A stretch of DNA of 64,000 bases from contig JAGFXR010000004.1 in the NCBI GenBank assembly GCA_017861365.1, positions 55,796-119,795 on the forward strand. The letters are read 5' to 3'. Both the position numbers and the translations under genes were made by a program. Position 1 is the stretch's first letter. Every line of letters begins with the position of its first letter. Source of the stretch: Oscillospiraceae bacterium (lineage in GTDB: Bacteria; Bacillota; Clostridia; Oscillospirales; Oscillospiraceae). The notes beneath the pieces are model-generated. The model saw only the letters and a list, made by a program, of their open reading frames with translations. It was not told where the DNA came from and did not search any database. Of this stretch, positions 1-9,081 are shown piece after piece.

Positions 1-184
1 GCTGGAGGAGAACACCGCCCCGGTCTGCGGGCTTCTTGACCGTCCCGCTCTGAGAGCCGGCCTGCTCTCCGATTCGGGAGATCTGGGCAAGCCATGGTTC
101 GGTCAGCTGATGGCCGGACCTCAGATGCTGGCCTACCTGCTTCAGCTCAACCGATGGATGCTGCGCTTTGGAATTACAGTCTGA
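1..184 (+). CDS. asnB: Asparagine synthase (glutamine-hydrolysing), C-terminal end only
   Basis: Only the last 60 codons are in the window, read from base 2 to a TGA at 182-184. The visible tail holds a PWFGQLM motif followed by GPQMLAYLLQLNRWM, which matches the conserved C-terminus of AsnB-type enzymes (often PWYGQLM..PQ..AY.LQ.N.WL). These make asparagine from aspartate, glutamine and ATP. The amidotransferase and synthetase domains lie outside the window, so the assignment rests on this tail alone. Confidence 0.6.
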   Translation, partial: LEENTAPVCGLLDRPALRAGLLSDSGDLGKPWFGQLMAGPQMLAYLLQLNRWMLRFGITV

Positions 185-194
185 GCAAATCCGG

Positions 195-223
195 TTGATA
201 TTCCAGTAAATATCCGTTATAAT
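195..223 (+). promoter_or_regulatory. Sigma-A-type promoter of ppa
   Basis: TTGATA (195-200), a 17-bp spacer and a perfect TATAAT (218-223). The expected start falls about base 230, inside the left arm of the hairpin at 224-267. Confidence 0.7.
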
Positions 224-267
224 GGTCAAAGCAGCGTGTAAACACCCGTATGTGCGCTGCTTTGACC
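224..267 (+). terminator. 13-bp inverted repeat between asnB and ppa
   Basis: GGTCAAAGCAGCG (224-236) pairs perfectly with CGCTGCTTTGACC (255-267) around an 18-nt loop. No real T-run follows (TTATTTG). It could terminate asnB transcripts, or form a 5'-UTR hairpin on ppa mRNA ending 10 nt before the ribosome-binding site. Confidence 0.5.
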
Positions 268-292
268 TTATTTGCAGAAAGGAATGCTACTA

Positions 293-826
293 GTGTCGAA
301 CATTTGGCATGATATTGACCCCAAACGCATCCGTCCCGAGGATTTTATCGCGGTAATTGAAATTCCTCAGGGCAGCAAGAAAAAGTACGAGCTTGACAAG
401 GAGACCGGTCTGATTATTTTGGATCGCATTCTCCATACCTCCACCCATTATCCCGCCAATTACGGTTTTATCCCCCGTACCTACGGCGACGACGGCGACC
501 CCCTTGACGTTTTAGTGCTGTGCTCGGAGGCGCTGGACCCGCTCACCTTGGTGCGCTGCTATCCCATCGGCTACATCAGCATGCTGGACGGCGGAAAGAA
601 AGACGAAAAAATTATCGCCATCCCCTTCTCCGACCCCGGTTACAACTGCCATCGGGAGCTGACCGACCTCCCCGCTCACATTTTTGACGAGATGGCCCAC
701 TTCTTCAGCGTGTACAAGGCTTTGGAAGGCAAGGAAACCATCGCCGGCGATGTGAACGGCAGAGAAGCCGCTATTTCAGTCATCACCGACGCCATTGACC
801 AATACATTGTATCCTTTTGTAAATAA
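293..826 (+). CDS. ppa: Inorganic pyrophosphatase, soluble family I
   Basis: Hydrolyses pyrophosphate to two phosphates in the cytoplasm, pulling biosynthetic reactions forward. The family signature DGDPLDVLVL is intact, as are the upstream HYPANYGF segment and a downstream KKDEKIIAIP stretch. The length of about 177 residues fits the family. I prefer the GTG at 293 (MSNIWHDI): AGAAAGGA at 276-283 sits 9 nt before it, whereas the upstream TTG at 272 and ATG at 284 leave no room for a ribosome-binding site. It has its own promoter and appears monocistronic. Confidence 0.95.
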   Translation: MSNIWHDIDPKRIRPEDFIAVIEIPQGSKKKYELDKETGLIILDRILHTSTHYPANYGFIPRTYGDDGDPLDVLVLCSEALDPLTLVRCYPIGYISMLDGGKKDEKIIAIPFSDPGYNCHRELTDLPAHIFDEMAHFFSVYKALEGKETIAGDVNGREAAISVITDAIDQYIVSFCK

Positions 827-876
827 CCGTCCTCGTTCCGGCATTTTAATGAAATTTAATGATTTCTTTCATACTC

Positions 877-905
877 TTGAACGGAATACTATGATAGAAT
901 ACTAT
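877..905 (+). promoter_or_regulatory. Promoter of the glf-glycosyltransferase pair
   Basis: TTGAAC (877-882), 17-bp spacer, TACTAT (900-905). About 70 nt lie between the expected start and the glf ATG. Confidence 0.55.
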
Positions 906-981
906 AATAATGCCAGAATGCCAGATGAAACGACCTGCCGTTTCGTCTGAATCGTAAATCCCCCCCGAAAGGACGTTTTGC

Positions 982-2130
982 ATGTTTGACTGTATCGTAA
1001 TCGGCGCCGGTTTTGCGGGCGCGGTCACCGCCCGGGAGCTTGCGGAGCGGGGTAATCAGAAGGTTCTTCTGGTGGAACGCCGAACCCATCTGGGCGGAAA
1101 CGCCTATGACTGCCTGGATCAGGCAGGCGTTCTCATCCATCAGTACGGTCCCCATATCTTCCACACTTCCAACCGGCAGGTATTTGAGTATCTCTCCCGG
1201 TTTACATCCTGGCGTGATTATCAGCACCGCGTGGTCGCCAGCGTCCAAGGCCGCCTGATGCCGGTTCCTTTTAACCTGACTTCCCTGGAGCTGGCCTTTG
1301 GATCGGAGGCAGCCGCCCGCCTGTCAAAGAAATGCATCGAGACGTACGGCGCGGAAAAAAAGGTGACCATTTTAGAGCTGCGGCAGAGCACCGATCCGGA
1401 GCTGTCGGCTCTCGCCGACTACGTTTATGAACATATTTTTGAATACTACACCATGAAGCAGTGGGGAACCACCCCGGAGGAAATCGATCCCAACACCACT
1501 GCCCGGGTTCCGGTCTTTCTCTCCCGGGATGACCGCTATTTTCAGGATCCCTGGCAGGGTATTCCCGCCGATGGCTATACCGCTTTGTTCGAGCGCATGC
1601 TGGATCACCCCAACATCGAAGTGCGGCTGGGTGTTCCCGCGGAAACGGTTCTCACCCTGCGGGACGGCGCCGCAGAGCTGGAGGGTGCCGCGTTTACAGG
1701 TGCCGTCATCTACACCGGCGCGGTGGACGAGCTATTCGGCTGCCGGTTCGGGCGGCTGCCCTACCGCACGCTGGATTTTCAGTTTGAAACGCTCCCAGTG
1801 GAATGGTTCCAGACTCACGGAACGGTGAACTATACCGTGGACGAGGCATACACCCGTATTACGGAATTTAAATATTTTTCCGGTCAGACACTGCCCGACC
1901 GCACCACAATTGTAAAGGAATACTCCCGCGCATACACCGGAAGTACGGATGAAACCCCTTATTACGCCATTATCAACGGCGCAAACAACGCCCTATATGA
2001 GCAGTACAGGGCTCTGGCCGGAGCTTACCCCAGACTCCGGCTGCTGGGCCGGCTGGCGGAGTACCAGTATTATAACATGGACGCCATCGTTGCCCGCGCC
2101 CTTACCCTGGCCGACAGTTTGATAAAGTGA
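982..2130 (+). CDS. glf: UDP-galactopyranose mutase
   Basis: Flavoenzyme that interconverts UDP-galactopyranose and UDP-galactofuranose, the donor for galactofuranose-containing surface polymers. The N-terminus has the FAD-binding IGAGFAGAV motif and the ERRTHLGGNAYD segment, followed by the HIFHTSN and MKQWG stretches typical of Glf. At 382 residues it is full length. GAAAGGA precedes the ATG at 982. It ends one base before the reading frame of the next glycosyltransferase, so the two are probably co-transcribed and serve surface glycan synthesis. Confidence 0.95.
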   Translation: MFDCIVIGAGFAGAVTARELAERGNQKVLLVERRTHLGGNAYDCLDQAGVLIHQYGPHIFHTSNRQVFEYLSRFTSWRDYQHRVVASVQGRLMPVPFNLTSLELAFGSEAAARLSKKCIETYGAEKKVTILELRQSTDPELSALADYVYEHIFEYYTMKQWGTTPEEIDPNTTARVPVFLSRDDRYFQDPWQGIPADGYTALFERMLDHPNIEVRLGVPAETVLTLRDGAAELEGAAFTGAVIYTGAVDELFGCRFGRLPYRTLDFQFETLPVEWFQTHGTVNYTVDEAYTRITEFKYFSGQTLPDRTTIVKEYSRAYTGSTDETPYYAIINGANNALYEQYRALAGAYPRLRLLGRLAEYQYYNMDAIVARALTLADSLIK

Positions 2131-2139
2131 GTGTGTTTT

Positions 2140-3168
2140 ATGGAGAAAATCATCACCTTTGCCGTTCCGTGTTATCACTCGGCGGCATATATGGACAAAT
2201 GTGTCCAGACCTTGCTGTCCGGCGGAGAGGACATTGAGATTATCCTGGTGGATGACGGCTCCTTCAAGGATGATACCCCCGCCATCTGCGACCGCTATGC
2301 CGAACAGTACCCTGAGATTGTCCGCGTGATCCACCAGGAAAACGGCGGTCACGGAGAAGGCGTCAACCAGGGCATCCGAAACGCTTCCGGGCTTTATTAC
2401 AAGGTTGTGGACTCGGACGACTGGCTGGATACCGCTGCGCTGTCCAAGGTACTGGACAAGCTGCGTGAGTTTGCCCGCTCCAAGCAGTCATTGGACTTGA
2501 TGATCTGCAACTACGTCTATGAGCATGTGGCAGATGACACCCGCCGGGTCATGCGTTACCGCAATGTGTTCCCCATGGATGAGGTCTTTACCTGGGACGA
2601 CATCAGCCGGTTCCGCCCCTCCCAATACCTGCTGATGCATTCGGTCATTTACCGCACTCAGCTTTTACGGGACTGTGGTCTGGAGCTGCCCAAGCACACG
2701 TTCTACGTAGACAACATCTTTGTCTACCAGCCCTTGCCTTTCGTCAAACACATTTATTATATGAATCTGGATCTCTACCGCTATTTTATCGGCAGAGCTG
2801 ACCAGTCGGTAAACGAGACGGTTATGGTGAGCCGGGTGGATCAGCAGGTTCGCGTCACCAAGCTGATGATTGACGCCCATGACCTCCCCTCCATACGCCG
2901 CGCGGCACCGAAGCTGGGCCGCTATATGACCTCTTACCTCTCGATGATGATGACCATTTCCTCCATCTTCCTGATCATCAAAAACACGCCCTCCAGTCTT
3001 GGTACCAAGACCGAGCTCTGGGAATATCTGCGTTGTGCCAACCCGCGGCTGCATCACCGTCTAAAATACCGTTCGGTCAGCGCGCTGGGCTGTGTCCCCG
3101 GATATCAGGGCAGAAGGTTTTCCGTGCGGCTTTACCGGCTGGCTCAAAAAATTTATAAATTCAACTAA
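2140..3168 (+). CDS. Glycosyltransferase, family 2
   Basis: GT-A fold transferase acting on nucleotide sugars. The N-terminus carries FAVPCYHSAAYMDKCVQTLL, then the nucleotide-binding IILVDDGS and the metal-binding VDSDDW. The C-terminal half has one hydrophobic stretch (MTSYLSMMMTISSIFLIIK) that may associate with the membrane. An in-frame GTG at 2131 is possible, but the ATG at 2140 gives the usual short N-terminus. It follows glf directly, which suggests a galactofuranose-related surface polymer; acceptor and sugar are not readable. A strong terminator follows. Confidence 0.85.
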   Translation: MEKIITFAVPCYHSAAYMDKCVQTLLSGGEDIEIILVDDGSFKDDTPAICDRYAEQYPEIVRVIHQENGGHGEGVNQGIRNASGLYYKVVDSDDWLDTAALSKVLDKLREFARSKQSLDLMICNYVYEHVADDTRRVMRYRNVFPMDEVFTWDDISRFRPSQYLLMHSVIYRTQLLRDCGLELPKHTFYVDNIFVYQPLPFVKHIYYMNLDLYRYFIGRADQSVNETVMVSRVDQQVRVTKLMIDAHDLPSIRRAAPKLGRYMTSYLSMMMTISSIFLIIKNTPSSLGTKTELWEYLRCANPRLHHRLKYRSVSALGCVPGYQGRRFSVRLYRLAQKIYKFN

Positions 3169-3203
3169 ACGATCCCCACCGGTCAAACCGGTGGGGATCG
3201 TTT
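3167..3203. terminator. Terminator shared by glycosyltransferase and niaR (convergent)
   Basis: A perfect 16-bp stem (3167-3182 with 3188-3203) around a 5-nt loop, with AAA and TTT at its edges. It lies between two convergent genes and can work in both directions. Confidence 0.85.
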
Positions 3204-3206
3204 ATG

Positions 3207-3722
3207 TCATCCGTTTTCAAATAAAAAGCCGCCGCTACGCAGAGCCTCAACCACACGGTTCATATCCGCCTGGGTTGGGCAGGCTATGGTATGCAGGTGC
3301 ACGCCGTCGGTCAATGAAGAGAGGGGGCGTGCCCGCTCGGACGTGATTTTTTCCAAAAACGCCTCCACATCGCACCGGGCGCGGACATGGAGCGGCGCGG
3401 TAATCTGTCCGTACACCGGATGCTCCACAATCACATCCACCGCCTCGCCCCCGTTGTCCACGATGGCATAAAGCTCTCCGCTCATATCCTCCGCCGAGTG
3501 GACGCAGGCCACTGTGCGCCGGACACCCTGCGGCTGCCGCGTCAGAATATACCCACGGGGCGTGGCGGACACATTTGCGCCCCCTGCCCGCAGCAGCGCC
3601 ACATCCCCCACAATGATCTGCCGGCTCACTCCGCACAGTTCGGCCAGCGCCGTGGCGGAAACCGGCGTTTGGGAAGTTTCCAGTTGTTCTAAAATTCTTT
3701 TTCGCCGCTCAAACGCCTGCAT
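3207..3722 (-). CDS. niaR: NiaR-type transcriptional repressor (3H domain)
   Basis: Cytoplasmic DNA-binding protein; NiaR (YrxA) represses niacin uptake and NAD synthesis genes when nicotinate is plentiful. Residues 1-60 form an HTH_11 winged helix (RRKRILEQLE..VSATALAELCGVSRQIIVGDVALLR). The rest is the 3H domain, named for conserved histidines; HPVYG, PLHVR and DGVHLHTIACP are visible. The ATG at 3722 has AGGAGG 7 nt upstream; the longer frame to 3869 has no such site. Its likely target, a niaX-like gene with matching operators, is at 14.6 kb. Confidence 0.9.
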   Translation of the reverse strand: MQAFERRKRILEQLETSQTPVSATALAELCGVSRQIIVGDVALLRAGGANVSATPRGYILTRQPQGVRRTVACVHSAEDMSGELYAIVDNGGEAVDVIVEHPVYGQITAPLHVRARCDVEAFLEKITSERARPLSSLTDGVHLHTIACPTQADMNRVVEALRSGGFLFENG

Positions 3723-3983
3723 TGCCGTCCTCCTGTATCTGTCCGCCGGCGCGGAAATACGCCGGGAGTCTGGTGTCGGCGCATCAGCGCGCACGATTGT
3801 ATTTTTGATTATAGCATACCCGCAATCGGAATGCAAAACATAACCCGCTTGCTTTTTGATGCATGGCAAGATAAAATATAGGAAATATCACAAATTTATG
3901 TTGGTATGCTCCGCACGGAATATCCATATGTACTGATTACAGCCTGAGCACTTCCTCATAAGGAAGCTCAGCAGGAGGAATGA

Positions 3984-5393
3984 ATGATGCAAGAGATCAT
4001 TAACGCATACTTTGACTCGCCGGAAAAGGAGGCGGAGCTTATCGCGGCCATCTCCCGTCTGGTTCGCATTCCCAGCGTCAAGGGCAGGACGATGCCGGGC
4101 ATCCCGTTTGGGAACGGCCCGCTGAGATGCCTGGAGGAAGCACTGACCCTGGCCTCGGAGATGGGCTTTTCCACCCAGAATTATGATCATTATGTCGGCC
4201 TGGTAGATTTCAATGACAAGGAGACCAAGCTCCATATTCTAGGACATCTGGACGTGGTAGGCGAGGGCAACGGCTGGACCGTCACCGAACCCTTTACCCC
4301 GCTTCTAAAAGACGGAATGCTCTACGGCCGTGGAACGGATGACGACAAGGGACCCACCGTGGCCGCTTTGTTCGCCATGAAGGCGGTGAAAGACCTGGGA
4401 GTGCCACTGAAGCATAATGTCCGGCTGATTTTCGGCACGGACGAGGAGAGCGGCTCCGACGACATCGCGTATTATTATCAGCGGGAGCCTTACGCCCCCT
4501 GTACCTTCACACCCGACGCCGATTTCCCTGTGATCAATATTGAAAAAGGCAGCTATAAGCCCACCATCACCGGCACATGGGAGCAGAGCGAAACCCTCCC
4601 CCGCGTTACCGCCCTCAGCGGCGGATACCGCATTAACGTGGTTCCGCCGGAAGCGGAAGCCTCCGTGGAGGGGATATCCGCCGAACGAGTCTCAAAAGTT
4701 CTGAGCCTTGTGGGGAAGGAAACCGGGGTAACCTTTGTTGTCGCCGCCACGGACACAGGAATCCAGATTCATGCCTGCGGCGTGGGCGGCCATGCCGCGG
4801 AGCCGGAAAAGGCAAATAACGCCCTCACCGCCATGCTGACTCTGCTGTCCAGGCTCCCCCTGGCGGACTGCGGCAGCACAAGGGCTGTCGCGTCTCTCAC
4901 AAAGCTCTTCCCCCACGGCGATTATCACGGTGCCGCACTGGGCGTGGCCCAGTCAGATGAGCAGTCCGGCGCCCTCACCCTCTCCCTGAATCTGCTTGAG
5001 CTGAACGAGACGGGCTTCGAGTGCTATTTCGACGCCAGAACGCCCCTTTGCGCCAACGACTCCAATTGCCGGCAGGTCGCGGAGGCCGCCTTCGCGGCTC
5101 ATGACTTCTCCTTCTCCGGGGAAATGGGCGCGCCCCACTGTACGCCCACGGACTCCGACTTTGTGCAGACGCTGCTGCGCTGCTACAAGCAATACACCTC
5201 CGACACACAGGCGGTTCCCCTTGCCACCGGCGGAGGCACTTATGTGCATGATATCCCCGGCGGCGTCGCCTTCGGATGCAGTATGCCCGGCTTCGTCTCC
5301 AACCTCCACGGTCCCGACGAACGGGTACGGATTGCTGATTTGATCACCTCCTGCAAAATTTTCACCCAGACGATCATTGAGCTGTGCGGTTAG
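3984..5393 (+). CDS. pepV: M20 family dipeptidase, PepV/Sapep type
   Basis: Zinc-dependent cytoplasmic dipeptidase that recycles dipeptides. The catalytic landmarks are in order: HILGHLDVV (His88, Asp90), GRGTDDDKGP (about residues 115-124) and GTDEESGSDD (Glu154/155). A lid region and a final zinc-binding His (NLHGPDE) follow. At 469 residues it fits the PepV group. AGGAGGAA (3973-3980) serves either the ATG at 3984 or the next codon, also ATG (3987). It stands alone between niaR and the two-component operon. Confidence 0.9.
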   Translation: MMQEIINAYFDSPEKEAELIAAISRLVRIPSVKGRTMPGIPFGNGPLRCLEEALTLASEMGFSTQNYDHYVGLVDFNDKETKLHILGHLDVVGEGNGWTVTEPFTPLLKDGMLYGRGTDDDKGPTVAALFAMKAVKDLGVPLKHNVRLIFGTDEESGSDDIAYYYQREPYAPCTFTPDADFPVINIEKGSYKPTITGTWEQSETLPRVTALSGGYRINVVPPEAEASVEGISAERVSKVLSLVGKETGVTFVVAATDTGIQIHACGVGGHAAEPEKANNALTAMLTLLSRLPLADCGSTRAVASLTKLFPHGDYHGAALGVAQSDEQSGALTLSLNLLELNETGFECYFDARTPLCANDSNCRQVAEAAFAAHDFSFSGEMGAPHCTPTDSDFVQTLLRCYKQYTSDTQAVPLATGGGTYVHDIPGGVAFGCSMPGFVSNLHGPDERVRIADLITSCKIFTQTIIELCG

Positions 5394-5507
5394 CCTTCTC
5401 CGCCCCGTCTTGAGCCCGCACTGCCTTATTTACAAAAAATTCACCCATGACCGCTTTTTAAGGTTATAATTAAACCACAGAAACATATTAAAAAAGGAGG
5501 CTATTCC

Positions 5508-6194
5508 ATGCCCCGTAAAGTTTTGATCGTTGAAGACGACACCAATATCGCCGAACTGCTTCACCTCTACCTGGAAAAGGAAGGTTTTGAAACCTGCGTC
5601 GCCAACACCGGCGGCAAGGGTCTGGAGCTGTATCGCTCCTTTCAGCCCGACCTGGTGCTGCTTGACGTGATGCTTCCGGTGATGGACGGGTGGACGGTCT
5701 GCAAAAAGATTCGGGAAGCGGATAAGACTCCGATTATTATGCTCACCGCCAAGGGCGAGACCACCGACAAGGTTTCCGGCCTGGAGATGGGCGCGGACGA
5801 CTATATTGTAAAGCCCTTTGAGATGAAGGAGGTTTTGGCGCGTATCCATGCCGTGCTCCGCCGCTTCGGCGCTGAAGAGTCAGTGGAAAAGAAGCTCTCC
5901 TTCGACAAGCTCACCATCAATCTGGACTCCTACGAGCTGCTGGTGGACGGCAAGCGGATCGACACGCCCCCCAAGGAGCTGGAGCTGCTGTATCATCTGG
6001 CTTCCTCGCCCAACCGCGTATTCACCCGCAACCAGCTTTTGGATGAAGTCTGGGGCTTTGACTATTTCGGCGACTCCCGCACCGTCGATGTCCATGTGAA
6101 GCGCCTGCGCGAAAAGCTGGAGGGAATTTCCGCGAAATGGTGCCTGAAAACCGTCTGGGGTGTCGGTTATAAATTCGAGGTCGCCGCCGCGTGA
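5508..6194 (+). CDS. Response regulator, OmpR/PhoB family
   Basis: Two-component regulator: an N-terminal receiver with the acidic pair EDD, the phospho-acceptor Asp in LLDVMLPVMDGW and the conserved Lys in VKPFEMKE. It is followed by a winged-helix output domain ending in SRTVDVHVKRLREKLE..KTVWGVGYKF. AAAAGGAGG lies 8-9 nt before the ATG, and a TATAAT at 5465-5470 lies upstream. It overlaps the kinase gene by 4 bases and shares an operon with an HtrA protease, so envelope stress is a reasonable guess. Confidence 0.95.
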   Translation: MPRKVLIVEDDTNIAELLHLYLEKEGFETCVANTGGKGLELYRSFQPDLVLLDVMLPVMDGWTVCKKIREADKTPIIMLTAKGETTDKVSGLEMGADDYIVKPFEMKEVLARIHAVLRRFGAEESVEKKLSFDKLTINLDSYELLVDGKRIDTPPKELELLYHLASSPNRVFTRNQLLDEVWGFDYFGDSRTVDVHVKRLREKLEGISAKWCLKTVWGVGYKFEVAAA

Positions 6195-7675
6195 AAAGCC
6201 TGTACGGACGGCAGTTTGCTCTGGTGGCGGGGCTGATTTTGTTCTCCTTCCTTTTGCTGGGTTCCTCCTTCGCCTTTGTCAGCTACCAGTACACCCTAAA
6301 GGAGATGCAGGACACCCTGGAGCGCAACACACAGAGCATTGCGGAGCTGGCGGAGGGTCTGGCCGCCAATCAAGGCTCCGCCAATCCCACTCTTGATCTG
6401 GCCTCTATTATCAACAGCGAATATTTTAACAGCAAGGTGCTGCCCGCCATTTCTCATATTTCCAACGCGGATATTATCATGTGCTACTCCGATGGAGAAA
6501 TTTCCTATGATATCAGCAAGGATGGGTTTTCTCATTATTCAGGCAAGGATATTTCGGACGATATACTCTCTCAGACCCTTCAAAACCATTCATTCAAAGG
6601 TTTCAGCAATCTCGGAGGGCTATTCAACCAAAATCTTTACGTGGTAGGCCTTCCCCTCACGCTGGAGTACAGCACCATGAACGCCAACGGCACCATCACG
6701 CAGAGCATTACCTTTGGCTTCGTGTACGCCTCCGCCGACCTGTCCAGCATCACGGAGCTTTGGCGCTCCATCGCGACGATGTTCTTTATTATCGCCGGCA
6801 TTGTCATTACAGTCGCGTTTATCCTCACCTCAGTTACCACCGCCCGGCAGATCAGGCCACTGAAGGAAATGGCGGAAGCCGTCAAGCGTTTCGGCCACGG
6901 CGAGTTTGAGGTGCGCGTCAATCCCGGGCGGCGAATGGATGAAATCGGTGAATTGGCAGAGGCCTTCAACACCATGGCGGATTCTCTCGCAAAGTCGGAG
7001 GCCAAGCGCAGCGAGTTTATCGCCAACGTATCCCACGAACTGAAAACCCCGATGACCACCATCGCGGGCTTTGCCGACGGCATTCTGGACGGCACCATTC
7101 CCCCGTCCCAGCAGAGCACATATCTCCAGACGATCTCCTCGGAGACCCGCCGCCTGTCCCGGCTGGTACGCAACATGCTGGATCTCTCCCGTCTTCAGTC
7201 CACAGAATCGCTGATCGCGCAGGAACGCTTCAATATCTGCGAGGTACTGGCCCGGGTACTGGTCAGCCTGGAGCCGAAAATTAACGCCAGAAGGCTGGAT
7301 GTGGACGCGAACATCCCGGAGGACGCCGTCATGGTCTGGGGCGACCCAGACGCCATCACTCAAGTCTGCTATAATCTTCTGGACAACGCCATTAAATTCT
7401 CCGAAGAGGGTAGCTGTCTGGGCGTTTCCATCACCCTCAAAGGCGGAAAAACCCACACCTCCATCCGCAACCATGGCGTTACCATACCGCCGGATGAGCT
7501 TCCGCTTGTATTCGACCGGTTTCATAAAACAGACCATTCCCGCAGCATTGACCGGGACGGCGTGGGCCTCGGGCTCTATATTGTCAAAACCATTTTAAAC
7601 AATCATAAGGAAACGATCGTGGCCACCAGCGCGGACGGGAACACGGAGTTTACCTTTACTTTAACGCAGGCATAA
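6191..7675 (+). CDS. Membrane sensor histidine kinase
   Basis: Partner of the preceding regulator, starting with GTG inside its stop region (GTGA overlap). Order of parts: a first transmembrane helix (about residues 10-32), an extracytoplasmic sensor of about 150 residues, a second helix (about 197-220), HAMP, the dimerisation/phosphoacceptor box NVSHELKTPMTTIAGF, the N box NLLDNAIKF and the G box DGVGLGLYIVK. All catalytic motifs look intact. The ligand sensed cannot be read from the sequence. Confidence 0.95.
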   Translation: MKSLYGRQFALVAGLILFSFLLLGSSFAFVSYQYTLKEMQDTLERNTQSIAELAEGLAANQGSANPTLDLASIINSEYFNSKVLPAISHISNADIIMCYSDGEISYDISKDGFSHYSGKDISDDILSQTLQNHSFKGFSNLGGLFNQNLYVVGLPLTLEYSTMNANGTITQSITFGFVYASADLSSITELWRSIATMFFIIAGIVITVAFILTSVTTARQIRPLKEMAEAVKRFGHGEFEVRVNPGRRMDEIGELAEAFNTMADSLAKSEAKRSEFIANVSHELKTPMTTIAGFADGILDGTIPPSQQSTYLQTISSETRRLSRLVRNMLDLSRLQSTESLIAQERFNICEVLARVLVSLEPKINARRLDVDANIPEDAVMVWGDPDAITQVCYNLLDNAIKFSEEGSCLGVSITLKGGKTHTSIRNHGVTIPPDELPLVFDRFHKTDHSRSIDRDGVGLGLYIVKTILNNHKETIVATSADGNTEFTFTLTQA

Positions 7676-7687
7676 CAGGAGGCTTTC

Positions 7688-8953
7688 ATGCTCAACCATT
7701 ATTTTGACAGCCGGCATCCGGCAAGCTGGGACGCCGGCCACGGGCTTTCGCCCCGTGGCACCCGGGGAGCAGCCTGGGCGGTTTATCCAAAAAAACGCGC
7801 CCCTGCCGTGGTGATCGGCGTTCTCTCCGCTCTTGTGGTGATCCTTGCCGCCGCACTTCTGTACCTGTTCGTACAGCGCAGTACCGTCTTCATGTTCCCT
7901 TTCAGTTCAGGCACCAACGGCAGCGACGACTTTGACAGCTATTATGGCTACTACGATTCCGACACGGAGGAGACGGCGGAGACAACAATTCCCCGCGGGC
8001 CTACGACCGACGCGCTGACCCTCACCCTCTCCGAACCTGCCGAAGAGATGACCCTTCAGGAGATTTATCAGAAGGTGATCCCCTCCATCGTCACCATTAC
8101 AGCGCTCAACGGCGATACCGGCGGCCAGGGCACGGGAATTATCATCAGCGAGGATGGGTATTTGATCACCAATTACCACGTAATCTCCGGCGAAGCAACC
8201 GTGACGGTCACGCTGGAGGACGGCAGCACCTATTCCGCCACCCTGGTGGGCAGCGACGCCGAAAGTGATCTGGCTGTTTTAAAAATTGACGCTTCCGGCC
8301 TAACTCCCGCTGAATTCGGAGACTCCGACCTTTTGCAGGTGGGTGATGCCGCCATTGCCATCAGCAATCCGCTGGGTGAATCCTTTTATGGCTCCATGAG
8401 CGACGGTATCATCTCCTCCGTCAGCCGGGAAGTCAATACGGACGGATATACCATGAACCTCATTCAGCATACCGCCCCCATCAACAGTGGAAGTTCCGGC
8501 GGCGCTCTGATTAATAGTTACGGCCAGGTTGTGGGAATTACCAATATGAAAATGTCCTCCAGCTATACCCCCGTCGAAGGAATCGGCTTTGCCATTCCCT
8601 CTGCCTGGGTGAAAGAGGTGGTGGATGTCCTTCTGGAAAACGGCTCCATTGTAAACCGTCCCACCATCGGCATCACCTGCTACGATCTGGACGCGGATAC
8701 CGCGGCGGAACAGGGTCAGGTCGCCGGAATTTACGTCGCCACCGTGAAGGACCGTTCGGACGCCAAGGCACAGGGTCTTGAGGCCGGGGACATCATCGTG
8801 GCCGTCAACGGCATCGAGTCCCCGGACATGGAACAGTTGACCTCCATCCGGGATGAGCTGGGCGTCGGCGGACTGCTTAATGTCACGGTGTGGCGCGACG
8901 GCTCCTATTATGACATTTCTTTCGCTCTGATGGATCAGTGTGATCTGGATTAG
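7688..8953 (+). CDS. HtrA/DegP-like serine protease, membrane anchored
   Basis: Cell-surface quality-control protease. A cytoplasmic N-terminus of about 37 residues precedes one transmembrane helix (VVIGVLSALVVILAAALLYLFV). Then comes an acidic Ser/Thr/Tyr-rich linker, a trypsin-like domain with the triad His (ITNYHVI), Asp (ESDLAVLKI) and Ser (NSGSSGGALIN), and a C-terminal PDZ domain (GLEAGDIIVAVNG). AGGAGGC precedes the ATG. It lies 12 nt after the kinase gene, so it is probably a direct output of this two-component system. Confidence 0.93.
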   Translation: MLNHYFDSRHPASWDAGHGLSPRGTRGAAWAVYPKKRAPAVVIGVLSALVVILAAALLYLFVQRSTVFMFPFSSGTNGSDDFDSYYGYYDSDTEETAETTIPRGPTTDALTLTLSEPAEEMTLQEIYQKVIPSIVTITALNGDTGGQGTGIIISEDGYLITNYHVISGEATVTVTLEDGSTYSATLVGSDAESDLAVLKIDASGLTPAEFGDSDLLQVGDAAIAISNPLGESFYGSMSDGIISSVSREVNTDGYTMNLIQHTAPINSGSSGGALINSYGQVVGITNMKMSSSYTPVEGIGFAIPSAWVKEVVDVLLENGSIVNRPTIGITCYDLDADTAAEQGQVAGIYVATVKDRSDAKAQGLEAGDIIVAVNGIESPDMEQLTSIRDELGVGGLLNVTVWRDGSYYDISFALMDQCDLD

Positions 8954-9023
8954 GCTCTGTATGAACCCCGCATCAGCTCTGTTATGACCCTTGCGGGAGC
9001 CATTCAGCCATGAATGCGAAGCA

Positions 9024-9058
9024 ATAACGCGCGCCGACTGAATGTCGGCGCGCGTTAT
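9024..9058. terminator. Terminator between htrA-like gene and hpf (convergent)
   Basis: ATAACGCGCGCCGAC (9024-9038) pairs perfectly with 9044-9058 around a 5-nt loop. A moderately T-rich tail follows in the plus direction. Confidence 0.75.
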
Positions 9059-9081
9059 ATCGTTTATCATGATTCAGAGGA

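Noticed and set aside
3723..3869. Upstream extension of niaR by 49 codons
   Set aside because: An ideal AGGAGG sits just before the internal ATG at 3722, and the extension matches nothing in the family.
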